A stretch of 64,000 bases of DNA from CAYMZZ01 sp047600605 (lineage in GTDB: Bacteria; Bacteroidota; Bacteroidia; Chitinophagales; Chitinophagaceae): positions 434,001-498,000 of the forward strand of contig JASGKK010000002.1 of the NCBI GenBank assembly GCA_047600605.1, read 5' to 3'. The position numbers and the translations under genes are program-made. This document shows positions 52,004-60,667 of the stretch, piece by piece; the first letter of the stretch is position 1; each line of letters begins with the position of its first letter. Below the pieces are notes generated by a model that was not told where the DNA came from, ran no database searches, and saw only the letters and a program-made list of their open reading frames with translations.

Positions 52004-52801
52004 TTATTCTTTTTCTTTATCCTGATCTTCTTCGAGGCGGGGTTCGTTGAGTTTTACGACACGCTGTTTACCCGTTTTTTTTCGCATTACCATATTCAGC
52101 ACTTCTACTATAAAAGAGAATGCCATACCGAAGTAAATATAATTCTTCAGATGCAGTTCATGTGCCTGCTCTGCATCCCATCCTTCTATCACGAGGCTCA
52201 GGCCAATCATCACCAGGAAGGAGAGGGCCAGCATTTTGAGCGTGGGATGTTTATGAATAAAGGCAGAAATAGCGGGACTGAATGTAAACATGATAAACAT
52301 TGCGATAACAACCGCCGCAATCATGATCTCCACATGTTTGGCCGTACCGCCTGCAGTGATAATGCTATCGAAAGAAAATACCGCATCGATCAGCATGATC
52401 TGGCCAACAGCCTGTCCGAAGCCGATCGATTTTTTCTGCCCTGCCTGTTCTGAGGGGTCTTCTCCCTCAAGTTTGTGGTGAATCTCCATCACCGATTTAT
52501 AGATGAGAAACAGCCCGCCTGCCAGCATCACGATACTGGCCAGATCGAATCCTTTTCCGAAAGCATAAAATATAGCTTTCCCTTTTTGCTCCAGTAACCA
52601 ACTGAGGCCAAGCAGCATCAGGCTGCGGGAAATGATACCGGTGATCATCCAGATGCGCCTGGCACGGCGCTGATCCTTCATCTTGTTGAGCCGGTTGAGA
52701 ATAATACTTACAAAGATCACATTGTCGATCCCTAAAACGACTTCGAGAATAACAAGGATGAGAAAACTGATAATGCTTTCGCTGGTAAAAAGATGTTCCA
52801 T
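52004..52801 (-). CDS. TerC-family integral membrane protein
   Basis: A 265-residue inner-membrane protein of the TerC family, with seven or so hydrophobic segments. The conserved acidic motifs VVLGIDNVIFVSIILNRL near residue 20 and IDAVFSFDSIITAGGTA near 135 sit in membrane helices and are thought to bind metal ions. Some TerC proteins export manganese at the Sec translocon to metalate secreted proteins; others link to tellurite resistance. The C-terminal tail is charged (EEDQDKEKE). It begins 20 bases after pyrD and is probably co-transcribed with it. Confidence 0.93.
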   Translation of the reverse strand: MEHLFTSESIISFLILVILEVVLGIDNVIFVSIILNRLNKMKDQRRARRIWMITGIISRSLMLLGLSWLLEQKGKAIFYAFGKGFDLASIVMLAGGLFLIYKSVMEIHHKLEGEDPSEQAGQKKSIGFGQAVGQIMLIDAVFSFDSIITAGGTAKHVEIMIAAVVIAMFIMFTFSPAISAFIHKHPTLKMLALSFLVMIGLSLVIEGWDAEQAHELHLKNYIYFGMAFSFIVEVLNMVMRKKTGKQRVVKLNEPRLEEDQDKEKE

Positions 52802-52821
52802 TGCTGTTTGCAGAAGGTTAT

Positions 52822-53856
52822 TTACAGTTGATTACAGATTTTTTTAACGATAGAGGGCCCTACATAAATGAAGCCGGTCCATACCTGCACGAGGCTGGCA
52901 CCTGCCTGCAATTTTTCGCGCGCATCGTCGGCTGTAAAAATGCCACCGGAAGCGATTACAGGAATTTCTCCATTGGTTTTTTCCGAGATATAACTCACCA
53001 GTGCTGTACTGCGTTCACGTACCGGTTTGCCACTGAGGCCGCCGGCTCCGATGGCTTCCACTTCAGCTGCAGGAGTCACCAGGCCTGACCGGCTGATGGT
53101 AGTGTTGCTTACAACCAGTCCGTCGAGTTTAATCTCGAGGGCCAGATCCACCACATCATCTACCTGTTCGGGACTAAGATCAGGAGCTATTTTCAGTAAG
53201 ATTGGTTTGGCCTGCGCCTTACCATTATTGATCATTTGCAGGTGCATCAGGATCTTGCGCAGCGATTCTTTTTCCTGCAGCTCGCGAAGGCCGGGTGTAT
53301 TGGGTGAACTTACATTTACTACAAAATAGTCTACATAGGGATGGAGCTCTTTGAAACAGATCTCATAATCCTTCCAGGCATCTTCGTTGGGAGTTTGTTT
53401 GTTTTTGCCAATATTGCCTCCAATGATCAGTCGTCCTTTTCGGTCTGACTGTTTTTCTTTCCAGCTCTGCAGGCGTTAAGTGATGCTTTTCACCCCATCA
53501 TTATTAAATCCCATACGGTTGATGAGTGCCTGATCCTGTGGTAACCTGAACAGGCGGGGCTTTTCGTTGCCGGCCTGGGCCAGAGGAGTTACCGTTCCGA
53601 TTTCGACAAATCCAAAACCCAGTGTTTCGAGTTCGCGCAGGTAACGGGCGTTTTTATCAAATCCCGCGCCGAGTCCTACCTTGTTTTTAAAATCAATACC
53701 CAGGAAAAAACTGTTTTTTCCCCTGGGGGCAAAGCTGCCTGCGAGCAACCACCTGAGCGGAGGAATGCTGCAGGCCAGGCGCAGGCAGTTCATGGAGAAA
53801 TAATGCACCCATTCGGGCGAAAAACGGAAAAGGATTTTACGGATCAGTGTATACAT
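52822..53856 (-). pseudogene. pyrD: Dihydroorotate dehydrogenase (class 2), interrupted by one in-frame stop
   Basis: This full-length pyrD frame (345 codons) is broken only by TAA at 53478-53476. The first part, 126 residues, carries the class 2 N-terminal membrane helix (RFSPEWVHYFSMNCLRLA), the FMN-binding GLGAGFDKNARYL and INRMGFNNDGVKSIT. Codons after the TAA continue in the same frame: RLQSWKEKQSDRKGRLIIGG, then VVNVSSPNTPGLREL with the catalytic Ser, KIAPDLSPEQ, SNTTISRSGL, and ASGGIFTADDAREKL to the end. A single substitution (GAA or GAG to TAA) explains it. The truncated product lacks the catalytic base. It lies in an operon with an upstream hypothetical gene and terC. An assembly error, readthrough, or real loss of pyrimidine synthesis are all possible. 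Confidence 0.93.
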
Positions 53857-53869
53857 GTAATGTTTTGGA

Positions 53870-54460
53870 TTATTTATAGCTTACCAGTTTTTTCACTACC
53901 TCTTTGCTTAATAAATCTTCATTTGCAAGCCCCTTGTCGTCATACATCATAAATGTCCAGTTGGGCGAAAGCTGGTCACGAATAGCAACCATCTGACAAC
54001 CGGACTGTACGAGATATTTTTCAGCAATCTTATCATATTGCACATTTTCCTCCCCATATTGTTCCTTCAGTAATTTGGTTACCTGTTTGGGGTCGAAGTT
54101 TTCTTTCGCCTCTCCTTTTTTATACTCCAGCTTAATAGATAAAAACATGGAGCAAAAAACTTTCGCGTACAAAGCGTTTCCATGGGTAAAAACGGGGGCT
54201 ATTTTTTTAAGCTTTATTTCGACGAACTGCAGCGGGGTCTCTTCATTATCAAAGCTGTTTTCAAGATCAAATTTGAACTCTTCTCTTGCCACCACATCAA
54301 ATACTTTGGGATAGGTATAATCCATAACCCCATCCCAGTCTTTTTTTCGGGTCAGCTCCAGCATTGTTGCCAGCCGGGCGGCAAGTGACGTGTCGGTTTG
54401 TGCAAAAACCGGTCCGAGAAAGACTCCCAGTACTGCAAAAGCAATGATTTTCTTCAACAT
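53870..54460 (-). CDS. Exported hypothetical protein
   Basis: A 196-residue protein with a signal peptide (MLKKIIAFAVLGVFLGPVFA) and a helical, acidic mature part (LAARLATMLELTRKKDWDGV, VMDYTYPKVFDVVAREEF). It seems periplasmic. No family is recognised; the pattern of a helical DWDGVMDYTYP start followed by strands recalls small NTF2-like or DUF4878-type exported domains, which I cannot confirm. I chose the ATG at 54460 rather than 54469, as the signal peptide begins there. It is 13 bases upstream of pyrD, in the same direction. Confidence 0.72.
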   Translation of the reverse strand: MLKKIIAFAVLGVFLGPVFAQTDTSLAARLATMLELTRKKDWDGVMDYTYPKVFDVVAREEFKFDLENSFDNEETPLQFVEIKLKKIAPVFTHGNALYAKVFCSMFLSIKLEYKKGEAKENFDPKQVTKLLKEQYGEENVQYDKIAEKYLVQSGCQMVAIRDQLSPNWTFMMYDDKGLANEDLLSKEVVKKLVSYK

Positions 54461-54510
54461 AGGTGGCAAAGAAATTGGCTTCCGTGAAAGCCTACAAAAA
54501 AATTTTTCGA

Positions 54511-54518
54511 CAAAGATA
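54511..54518 (-). promoter_or_regulatory. -7 element for the hypothetical-pyrD-terC operon
   Basis: The minus strand reads TATCTTTG. The leader to the ATG at 54460 would be about 45 bases. No -33 element is clear. Confidence 0.45.
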
Positions 54519-54525
54519 TAACTGT

Positions 54526-54533
54526 TAATTTTG
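54526..54533 (+). promoter_or_regulatory. -7 element for the thiolase gene
   Basis: TAATTTTG matches TAnnTTTG on the plus strand, back to back with the divergent -7 element at 54511-54518. The leader to the ATG at 54612 would be about 70 bases. Confidence 0.45.
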
Positions 54534-54611
54534 GTACAGAAAGTTGCATAAACAACTAAGTAGCGTTTTGATTGTTACCATTTAAAACCCTTTCATCAAA
54601 AACCGAATTTT

Positions 54612-55787
54612 ATGCAGGAAGCATATATCGTTGCAGGATACCGCACCGCAGTAGGAAAGTCCAAAAAAGGAGGATTCCGTTTTTATCGCCCCGACGATCT
54701 GGCTATAGAAGTGATCAGGGGGGTAATGGCCAGTGTGCCTGCACTCGACCCTTCGCGTGTGGATGATGTGATTGTAGGCAATGCAGTACCGGAGGCGGAG
54801 CAGGGACTGCAGGTAGGACGTATCATCGCTGCCCGTGCATTGGGCTACGAAGTGCCTGGTGTGACGGTAAATCGCTATTGTGCTTCCGGGCTGGAGACCA
54901 TTGCCATGGCCACGGCCAAGATCCGCACGGGTCAGGCAGACTGTATCATTGCAGGCGGTACGGAAAGTATGAGCCTGGTACCTACAGCCGGCTGGAAAAC
55001 CGTGCCTGCCTGGTCGATTGCCAAAGATGACCCCGATTATTACCTGAGCATGGGGCTTACAGCCGAGGCTGTAGCCAAAGATTATAAAGTGAGCCGCGAG
55101 GATCAGGATATGTTTTCCTATCAGTCGCACCAAAAAGCGCTGAAGGCAATCAGCGAAGGTTATTTCAAATCAGGCATTCTACCCATTACTGTTGAAGAAA
55201 TATATCTCGACGAAAAAGGGAAAAAGCAGAAACGCAATTATGTAATGGAAACCGATGAGGGACCCCGTGCCGATACTTCAGTAGAAGCCCTGGGTAAACT
55301 AAAACCGGTATTCGCTGCAGGAGGTGTGGTCACTGCCGGCAACTCTTCACAGACTTCTGACGGTGCTGCTTTTGTAATAGTGATGAGTGAAAAGATGGTA
55401 AATGAACTGGGACTGAAACCCATTGGTCGTCTCGTAGCCTGCGCCTCAGCAGGTGTGCACCCACGCCTCATGGGCATTGGTCCGGTAGCAGCTATTCCCA
55501 AAGTGCTGAAACAATCAGGCATGAGCCTGGGCGATATAGACCTGATAGAGCTCAATGAAGCTTTTGCTTCCCAGTCGCTGGCGGTGATCCGCGAAGCAGG
55601 GTTGGATCCCGAAAAAGTAAATATTAATGGCGGTGCTATTGCACTTGGTCACCCCCTGGGCTGTACCGGCTGCAAACTCACCATCCAGGTGCTGAATGAT
55701 ATGAAACGCCTGCAGAAGAAATATGGCATGGTCACAGCATGTGTCGGCGGGGGACAGGGAATTGCAGGTATTATAGAGAATCTTTAA
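54612..55787 (+). CDS. Thiolase (acetyl-CoA acyltransferase)
   Basis: A 391-residue thiolase of the 3-ketoacyl-CoA thiolase/acetyl-CoA acetyltransferase family, which carries out thiolytic cleavage of 3-ketoacyl-CoA (FadA-like) or the reverse condensation. The nucleophilic Cys is in VNRYCASGLETIAMA near residue 88. The second active-site elements are NEAFASQSL near 315, NGGAIALGHPLGCTG near 345 with His, and CVGGGQG near 380 with the second Cys. Length and order fit. No other fad gene is adjacent, so beta-oxidation versus synthesis cannot be decided. It ends 10 bases before repeat R6. Confidence 0.94.
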   Translation: MQEAYIVAGYRTAVGKSKKGGFRFYRPDDLAIEVIRGVMASVPALDPSRVDDVIVGNAVPEAEQGLQVGRIIAARALGYEVPGVTVNRYCASGLETIAMATAKIRTGQADCIIAGGTESMSLVPTAGWKTVPAWSIAKDDPDYYLSMGLTAEAVAKDYKVSREDQDMFSYQSHQKALKAISEGYFKSGILPITVEEIYLDEKGKKQKRNYVMETDEGPRADTSVEALGKLKPVFAAGGVVTAGNSSQTSDGAAFVIVMSEKMVNELGLKPIGRLVACASAGVHPRLMGIGPVAAIPKVLKQSGMSLGDIDLIELNEAFASQSLAVIREAGLDPEKVNINGGAIALGHPLGCTGCKLTIQVLNDMKRLQKKYGMVTACVGGGQGIAGIIENL

Positions 55788-55796
55788 TGGGTCGGA

Positions 55797-55907
55797 GTTT
55801 AAAAGTATAAAGGTTTAAAAGTTTAAAGGGTTTAAAGTACCTTTTCTTATTACTTAAAACTTATAACTCAGAACTTAATACTGACCACCGGCCACTGTCA
55901 ACTAATC
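55797..55907 (+). repeat. Word-repeat element R6 after the thiolase gene
   Basis: The first half consists of TTTAAAAGTATAAAGG words; the second half of TTAAAACTTATAACTCAG-type words, followed by CACTGTCAACTAATCACTGA. Bases 55831-55888 match 60560-60617 (R7) at 53 of 58 positions. It lies 10 bases after the stop codon and reaches the stop of the convergent lipoprotein gene at 55902. Confidence 0.85.
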
Positions 55908-56384
55908 ACTGAGGTCATAATAACAAATCTTCGGTGAGATACGTGCACCGTACGATTTATAGTGGAACCTGTCGATTGGTCTTGTGCGGCTGTAATCATA
56001 TACGGTATCTGCTGTATTCCCTTTTATAATACTTACAACAGTATGATATGCTTTTAACCCGGCATAGCTATAAAAATTTGAAGGGACTTTAACTGTGCTG
56101 CGGGCAGGAATGGCGATTTCCCAGGTAGTGGCATTGATCCGTACCGTTGCAAGTGAATCCGTAAATTCTTCAGCGAATTTTTTACGGAATTCAACAGCAT
56201 TATGCGCCAGTGGGAAATAGCCGGGTTCTGTCTCCGGGGGATTTTGTAGCGAAAACCGCACTATCGTGGTTTCATTCCTGCTATTACGGATGTAAGGTAT
56301 GTACAGGATAGTACAGGAGGTAAGTATGCTTGATAGCAGAAATAGTACACTTGCTGCTGCAGTTGCTTTGAGAAGTGTATGCAT
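55902..56384 (-). CDS. Small lipoprotein, unknown
   Basis: A 160-residue predicted lipoprotein with signal MHTLLKATAAASVLFLLSSI and lipobox ILTSC (Cys near 24). The mature part has strands such as TTIVRFSLQNPPETEPGYFP and a C-terminal region rich in Tyr and Arg (YDYSRTRPIDRFHYKSYGAR). No family is recognised. The stop lies at the edge of repeat R6. It is followed upstream by another minus-strand gene (56395) only 10 bases away, so the two are likely co-transcribed. Confidence 0.72.
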   Translation of the reverse strand: MHTLLKATAAASVLFLLSSILTSCTILYIPYIRNSRNETTIVRFSLQNPPETEPGYFPLAHNAVEFRKKFAEEFTDSLATVRINATTWEIAIPARSTVKVPSNFYSYAGLKAYHTVVSIIKGNTADTVYDYSRTRPIDRFHYKSYGARISPKICYYDLSD

Positions 56385-56394
56385 ATGAGAAGGT

Positions 56395-57015
56395 TTATAA
56401 AATGAGGTGTTCCATTTTTCTCCATCGTTTCCACTGACCGGTATAGTCTTTCCGATAGATCAGCAGGATGGTGCCAAAATAGGCATCATTGATACCAGTG
56501 GTTTCTGCTGTTTTGTGCAAAATACCCAGATCAATAAAACAGTATTGCTGATCGGGTGTGAAGAGCGGGGTTGAACAGACAAAGAAAAAACCGGCAGGCA
56601 TGTCTTCATATTTTTTCATTAGCGAAAAGACCTTATTGTCTGCCGATAATCTTTCAGCTTTTTGCTGCCGGGCGCTTTGGTAAAGCTGTTCTTTTACTGT
56701 GGCGGTAAATGTTCTGTCGAGTATGCTATCTCTGAAAATATAACTGTGATGATAAGGATGATGCTCATCGCGTGCTATTTTTTTCAAAATAGCCGGATCA
56801 TGTACATCTTCTTTTAGTTTAAACCGGTTAAGGTTCCAGGTCTGGGTTGAATCAAGGAAAAAATAAGCGGAGGGCATACTGTCGCCAAAGAACCGGGTGA
56901 GGGTGAAGTTGGTGCTGTCGCTGCAGATCAGCGATGTCCAGTTGATAGCTGGTTGCTGGGCATAAGGCAGCAGGCCAGCCAGCAGGCAATAGATGAAAAA
57001 TACGTTTTTTTTCAT
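56395..57015 (-). CDS. Exported hypothetical protein
   Basis: A 206-residue exported protein starting MKKNVFFIYCLLAGLLPYAQ, a signal peptide with a typical Bacteroidota cleavage near AQQ. The mature part is mixed alpha/beta (IARDEHHPYHHSYIFRDSIL, CFIDLGILHKTAETTGINDA) with a final basic and aromatic stretch (TGQWKRWRKMEHLIL). No family is recognised. The open frame extends to 57108, but the signal peptide fixes the ATG at 57015. It pairs with the downstream lipoprotein gene (10-base gap), which suggests a small two-gene envelope unit. Confidence 0.7.
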   Translation of the reverse strand: MKKNVFFIYCLLAGLLPYAQQPAINWTSLICSDSTNFTLTRFFGDSMPSAYFFLDSTQTWNLNRFKLKEDVHDPAILKKIARDEHHPYHHSYIFRDSILDRTFTATVKEQLYQSARQQKAERLSADNKVFSLMKKYEDMPAGFFFVCSTPLFTPDQQYCFIDLGILHKTAETTGINDAYFGTILLIYRKDYTGQWKRWRKMEHLIL

Positions 57016-57262
57016 GGCAGTGGTAATAATGGTAATGGTTGTGATAAGGAAGATAGGCAAGTTTCGAGTGGTACAGTCCCGCATAACAGGTTTAAAGGCA
57101 ATCTTCACAATTTATTGGCAGGGGCAGGACCCGCAAAACTCACCGGATATTTACCTGTATCGCCATGAATTTTCCCGATAAATAAAAGAAGGGCTTAATA
57201 TTTGCAAGTAAGGGCAGAATAGTTCCGGTATCCCCCGATTCCGAAAAACCTGAACCAAAACA

Positions 57263-58924
57263 ATGCCTATGGATCGCCGTGCTTTCCTGACGCTGAAGCG
57301 AAAAAGAAAAGAACATCTCGTCGTTTCTTCCGGTCGCCGTACCTATACCGGCATAGCTCCCTACACTGGCCCATGGACCCGCAATGAAGTGCAGCACCTG
57401 CTCAAGCGTACCTTATTTGGTTCACGCCGTGCTGACCTTGATTATTTTGCCGCGCGCACCCTTGACCAGGCAGTGGATGAACTGCTGGCTCCTGTGGCTC
57501 CGTTTCCCACTCCGCCGGTCAATGATTATGCAATGGATATGCCTGATCCTAATGTACCGGCAGGCAATACCTGGGTCAACGATTTGTCGGCCGATGAGGA
57601 TTTGAATGCGGCTCGTCGCCTGTCATTCAAAAAATGGTGGACGGGTGTGATGTTGCGGCAGGACCGCAGTATACGGGAAAAGCTAACACTTTTCTGGGCC
57701 GATCATTTCGGTACAGAGACCAATACCATCGGTATTGCCAATTTTGTATACCGGCACAATGACCTGTTGCGTCGCAATGCGCTCGGCAATTTCCGAGCCC
57801 TCATCAAAGGAGTAACGATTGATGCGGGCATGCTTATTTACCTCAATGGCTATCTTAATGCTGCCTCGGCCCCCGACGAAAACTATGCGCGTGAGCTGAT
57901 GGAATTGTATACGTTGGGCAAAGGACCTACAGTGGCCTATACTGAACCCGATGTGCGTACCGCGGCACGTATACTTACCGGGTGGCGGATTGATCTGACC
58001 ACCGGCCAGGTATATTTTGAACCGGCACAGCACGATACAAACAACAAGCAGTTTTCGGCTTATTATAATAATACAGTCATAAATGGTCAGGCGGGTGCTG
58101 CCGGTGCTGCGGAGACCGATGCATTGATTAACATGCTGCTGGAAAAAGAAGAAACGGCCCGTTATATTGTACGTTGCCTTTATCGCTGGTTTGTATACTA
58201 TAAAATTGATGATGGCGAAGAAGAGGATGTGATTGAACCGCTGGCGGCCATCTTGCGTACGAGCAATTATGATATCCGCCCGGTACTGGAAACGCTTTTC
58301 AAAAGCGAACATTTCTTTGATGTGCTCAACCAGGGGTGCCTGATCAAGCCACCGGTGGATCATGTGATAGGTACTATGCGCGAGTTTGGCGTCAGCTTTC
58401 CGGATGCAGTAAGTGACTATGAAAATGCATACAGCATGTGGGGCTATCTGGGCAACTGGTCAACTGCAATGGGGCAAAATGTAGGAGACCCACCTGATGT
58501 ATCGGGCTGGCCTGCCTTTTACCAGGAACCTGCTTTTCATGAAATGTGGATCAATCACGATACGTTGCCCAAGCGCAATCAGTTTACTGACATAATGGTG
58601 TGGAATGGATATACCAGGGATGACTTTACCATTCAGATCGATGTGATCGCATTTACCAAAACATTGCCTGCCCCGGCAGATCCCAATGCACTGATCAATG
58701 ATGCGCTGAGTGTGTTGTATCGCGTGCCGTTATCGGAAACAGCAAGGCAGCAGATCAAACAATCCATTTTGCTGAGCGGACAAACCCAGGATTACTACTG
58801 GACCAACGCCTGGAATGGCTATATCGCTGATCCAACCAATATGGCGGCTGCAGCTATTATTGCCAACCGGTTGAAAAGCCTGTATCAATACCTGATGAAT
58901 TTATCCGAATACCAATTATCCTAA
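57263..58924 (+). CDS. DUF1800 family protein
   Basis: A 553-residue protein of the DUF1800 family. Recognisable parts are the N-terminal WTRNEVQHLLKRTLFGSRRA, the LTLFWADHFGTE block near residue 145, ENYARELMELYTLGKGPTVA near 210, the ARILTGWRI segment near 235, and the C-terminal DPPDVSGWPAFYQ near 410. These are the conserved landmarks of the family. There is an Arg-Arg pair in MDRRAFLTLKRKRK, but no clear hydrophobic signal follows. It is directly followed (11 bases) by a DUF1501 gene; this pair is a common unit in many phyla, of unknown biochemistry. Confidence 0.9.
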   Translation: MPMDRRAFLTLKRKRKEHLVVSSGRRTYTGIAPYTGPWTRNEVQHLLKRTLFGSRRADLDYFAARTLDQAVDELLAPVAPFPTPPVNDYAMDMPDPNVPAGNTWVNDLSADEDLNAARRLSFKKWWTGVMLRQDRSIREKLTLFWADHFGTETNTIGIANFVYRHNDLLRRNALGNFRALIKGVTIDAGMLIYLNGYLNAASAPDENYARELMELYTLGKGPTVAYTEPDVRTAARILTGWRIDLTTGQVYFEPAQHDTNNKQFSAYYNNTVINGQAGAAGAAETDALINMLLEKEETARYIVRCLYRWFVYYKIDDGEEEDVIEPLAAILRTSNYDIRPVLETLFKSEHFFDVLNQGCLIKPPVDHVIGTMREFGVSFPDAVSDYENAYSMWGYLGNWSTAMGQNVGDPPDVSGWPAFYQEPAFHEMWINHDTLPKRNQFTDIMVWNGYTRDDFTIQIDVIAFTKTLPAPADPNALINDALSVLYRVPLSETARQQIKQSILLSGQTQDYYWTNAWNGYIADPTNMAAAAIIANRLKSLYQYLMNLSEYQLS

Positions 58925-58935
58925 AAAACTACGTT

Positions 58936-60525
58936 ATGCGGAGGAGAGATTTTTTACGCAATAGCCTGCCGGCCGCAGCATTACTGCCTGCGGTAGTGGA
59001 TGGTTATTCCGTCAAGGCATTTCATGCCAATTCGCCTTTATTGCAGGCGTTGATGAATCCACCTGTAGAGACAGATCATGTACTGGTGATCATTCAACTG
59101 AGCGGAGGCAATGATGGACTCAACATGGTGATCCCCCTGGCAGACTACAGCAATTATTACAATGCGCGCAGCAATGTGGCGATTGCTGAGAACCGGATAC
59201 TTCGCCTCAACGGATATGAAAAAACCGGTTTGCACCCGGCTATGACGGGTTTACAAACACTCTACAATAACGAACAGCTCAATATCGTGCAGGCGGTGGG
59301 TTATCCTACACCTAACTTCTCCCATTTTCGTGCTACCGATATCTGGATGAGTGGTTCTGCCAGCGACGAAGTGATCAACACGGGATGGACAGGACGTTAT
59401 CTCAACACGGAGTATCCCAATTATCCCGATGGATATCCCAATGCAACCATGCCTGACCCGCTCGCTATTCAGATCGGTTCTATCACTTCGCTGACGCTGC
59501 AGGGGCCGTCGATTAATATGGGAATGAGCATCACCAACCCTACCAGCTTTTATAACCTGATCGATAATATAATGGATCCGGCACCTGATACACCGATGGG
59601 TCATGAGCTGACTTATATACGTACCATTGCCAATCAGACCAATAAATTTGCCACGCGCATTGTGGAAGCCGCCCGGGCAGTACCACAGCAGGCAGCCTAT
59701 CCGGCCGATAATTATCTCGCAGCACAATTAAAGATCGTGGCAAGGCTTATCAAGGGCGGATTGAAAACACGCATCTATATGGTGGGTATGGGCGGATTTG
59801 ATAATCACTCCTCGCAGGTAGAAGCTGCCGATACCAGTACCGGTACACATGCCAATCTGTTGAAAACATTGTCGGATGGTATTAAAGCGTTTATGGACGA
59901 TTGTAGTTTTTTGCAGATTCAGGATCGTGTACTGGGAATGACCTTTTCTGAATTTGGCCGTCGTATCAAATCAAACTCCAGCATGGGGACCGATCATGGC
60001 GCGGCTGCACCTTTATTCCTTTTTGGCGGACAGGTGATACCTGGTGTCACCGGCAACAACCCCACCATTCCCGGTGGGGCTTCGGTACAGGATAACATTC
60101 CTTTCCAGTACGATTTCAGAAGCATCTATGCCAGCATTCTGGAAAAATGGTTTTGTATCCCGCCCGCTACTTTACAAACTATTCTGTTCCGCAATTTTCA
60201 GAGCCTGCCTGTTATTAATGATAAAGATTGTACAGGGGTCAATCCGGAAAATCCCAATCAGAATGCCGGTACGGAACTGATCAGCAATTATCCCAATCCA
60301 TTTACTCAGAGTACAACTATCCGGTATACCACACGCGGCGGACATACGCTGGTACAGATTATTGATATGCTGGGTCGCGTATTGCGTACACCCGTAGACC
60401 GTGAAATAGCCCTGGGCACCTATACCGTTTCCTGGGATAGTGGCACACTGCCAACGGGCGTGTATTATGCCCGGCTTCAAAACGGACCAACGCAGCAGGT
60501 AAGGGCGATGCTTAAAGTGAGATAG
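58936..60525 (+). CDS. DUF1501 family protein with Tat signal and type A T9SS sorting domain
   Basis: A 529-residue protein of the DUF1501 (sulfatase/alkaline-phosphatase-like) family. The N-terminus RRRDFLRNSLPAAALLPAVV is a twin-arginine signal. The family core includes VLVIIQLSGGNDGLNMVIPL near residue 50, FSHFRATDIWMSG near 125, and FSEFGRRIKSNSSMGTDHGA near 340, whose Asp and His suggest a metal-binding phosphatase-type fold. The C-terminal 80 residues (LISNYPNPFTQSTTIRYTT to the end) form a por-type (type A) T9SS sorting domain. So export would use Tat across the inner membrane and T9SS across the outer one. It ends at repeat R7 with no gap. Confidence 0.9.
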   Translation: MRRRDFLRNSLPAAALLPAVVDGYSVKAFHANSPLLQALMNPPVETDHVLVIIQLSGGNDGLNMVIPLADYSNYYNARSNVAIAENRILRLNGYEKTGLHPAMTGLQTLYNNEQLNIVQAVGYPTPNFSHFRATDIWMSGSASDEVINTGWTGRYLNTEYPNYPDGYPNATMPDPLAIQIGSITSLTLQGPSINMGMSITNPTSFYNLIDNIMDPAPDTPMGHELTYIRTIANQTNKFATRIVEAARAVPQQAAYPADNYLAAQLKIVARLIKGGLKTRIYMVGMGGFDNHSSQVEAADTSTGTHANLLKTLSDGIKAFMDDCSFLQIQDRVLGMTFSEFGRRIKSNSSMGTDHGAAAPLFLFGGQVIPGVTGNNPTIPGGASVQDNIPFQYDFRSIYASILEKWFCIPPATLQTILFRNFQSLPVINDKDCTGVNPENPNQNAGTELISNYPNPFTQSTTIRYTTRGGHTLVQIIDMLGRVLRTPVDREIALGTYTVSWDSGTLPTGVYYARLQNGPTQQVRAMLKVR

Positions 60526-60620
60526 GTATAAAAGTTTAAGGGTTTAAAAGTATAAAGAGTTTAAAGGGCCTTTTCTTATTATTTAAAACGTATAACTCAG
60601 AACTTAATACTGATCACTAA
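60526..60620 (+). repeat. Word-repeat element R7 after the DUF1501 gene
   Basis: This is the sister of R6: GTATAAAAG/GTTTAAAAG words, then a CTTTTCTTATTA joint and TTAAAACGTATAACTCAG words. It is 53/58 identical to R6 over 60560-60617, in the same orientation relative to its upstream gene. It begins directly after the TAG stop. Confidence 0.85.
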
Positions 60621-60667
60621 AAAAGAATTTGAACTGTTGTTGCATTTTTTCCTAACTTGCGTGTCTG

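Noticed and set aside
52822..53856. Frameshift as the cause of the split pyrD
   Set aside because: Both halves and the middle segment are in the same frame; the break is one stop codon, with no base gain or loss.
55797..55907. CRISPR array at the word repeats
   Set aside because: The words are short, degenerate and without regular spacers or cas genes; arms are mirror-like, unlike CRISPR repeats.
57683..58363. 226-codon minus-strand frame over the DUF1800 gene
   Set aside because: It is antisense to a gene with clear family motifs and has no features of its own.
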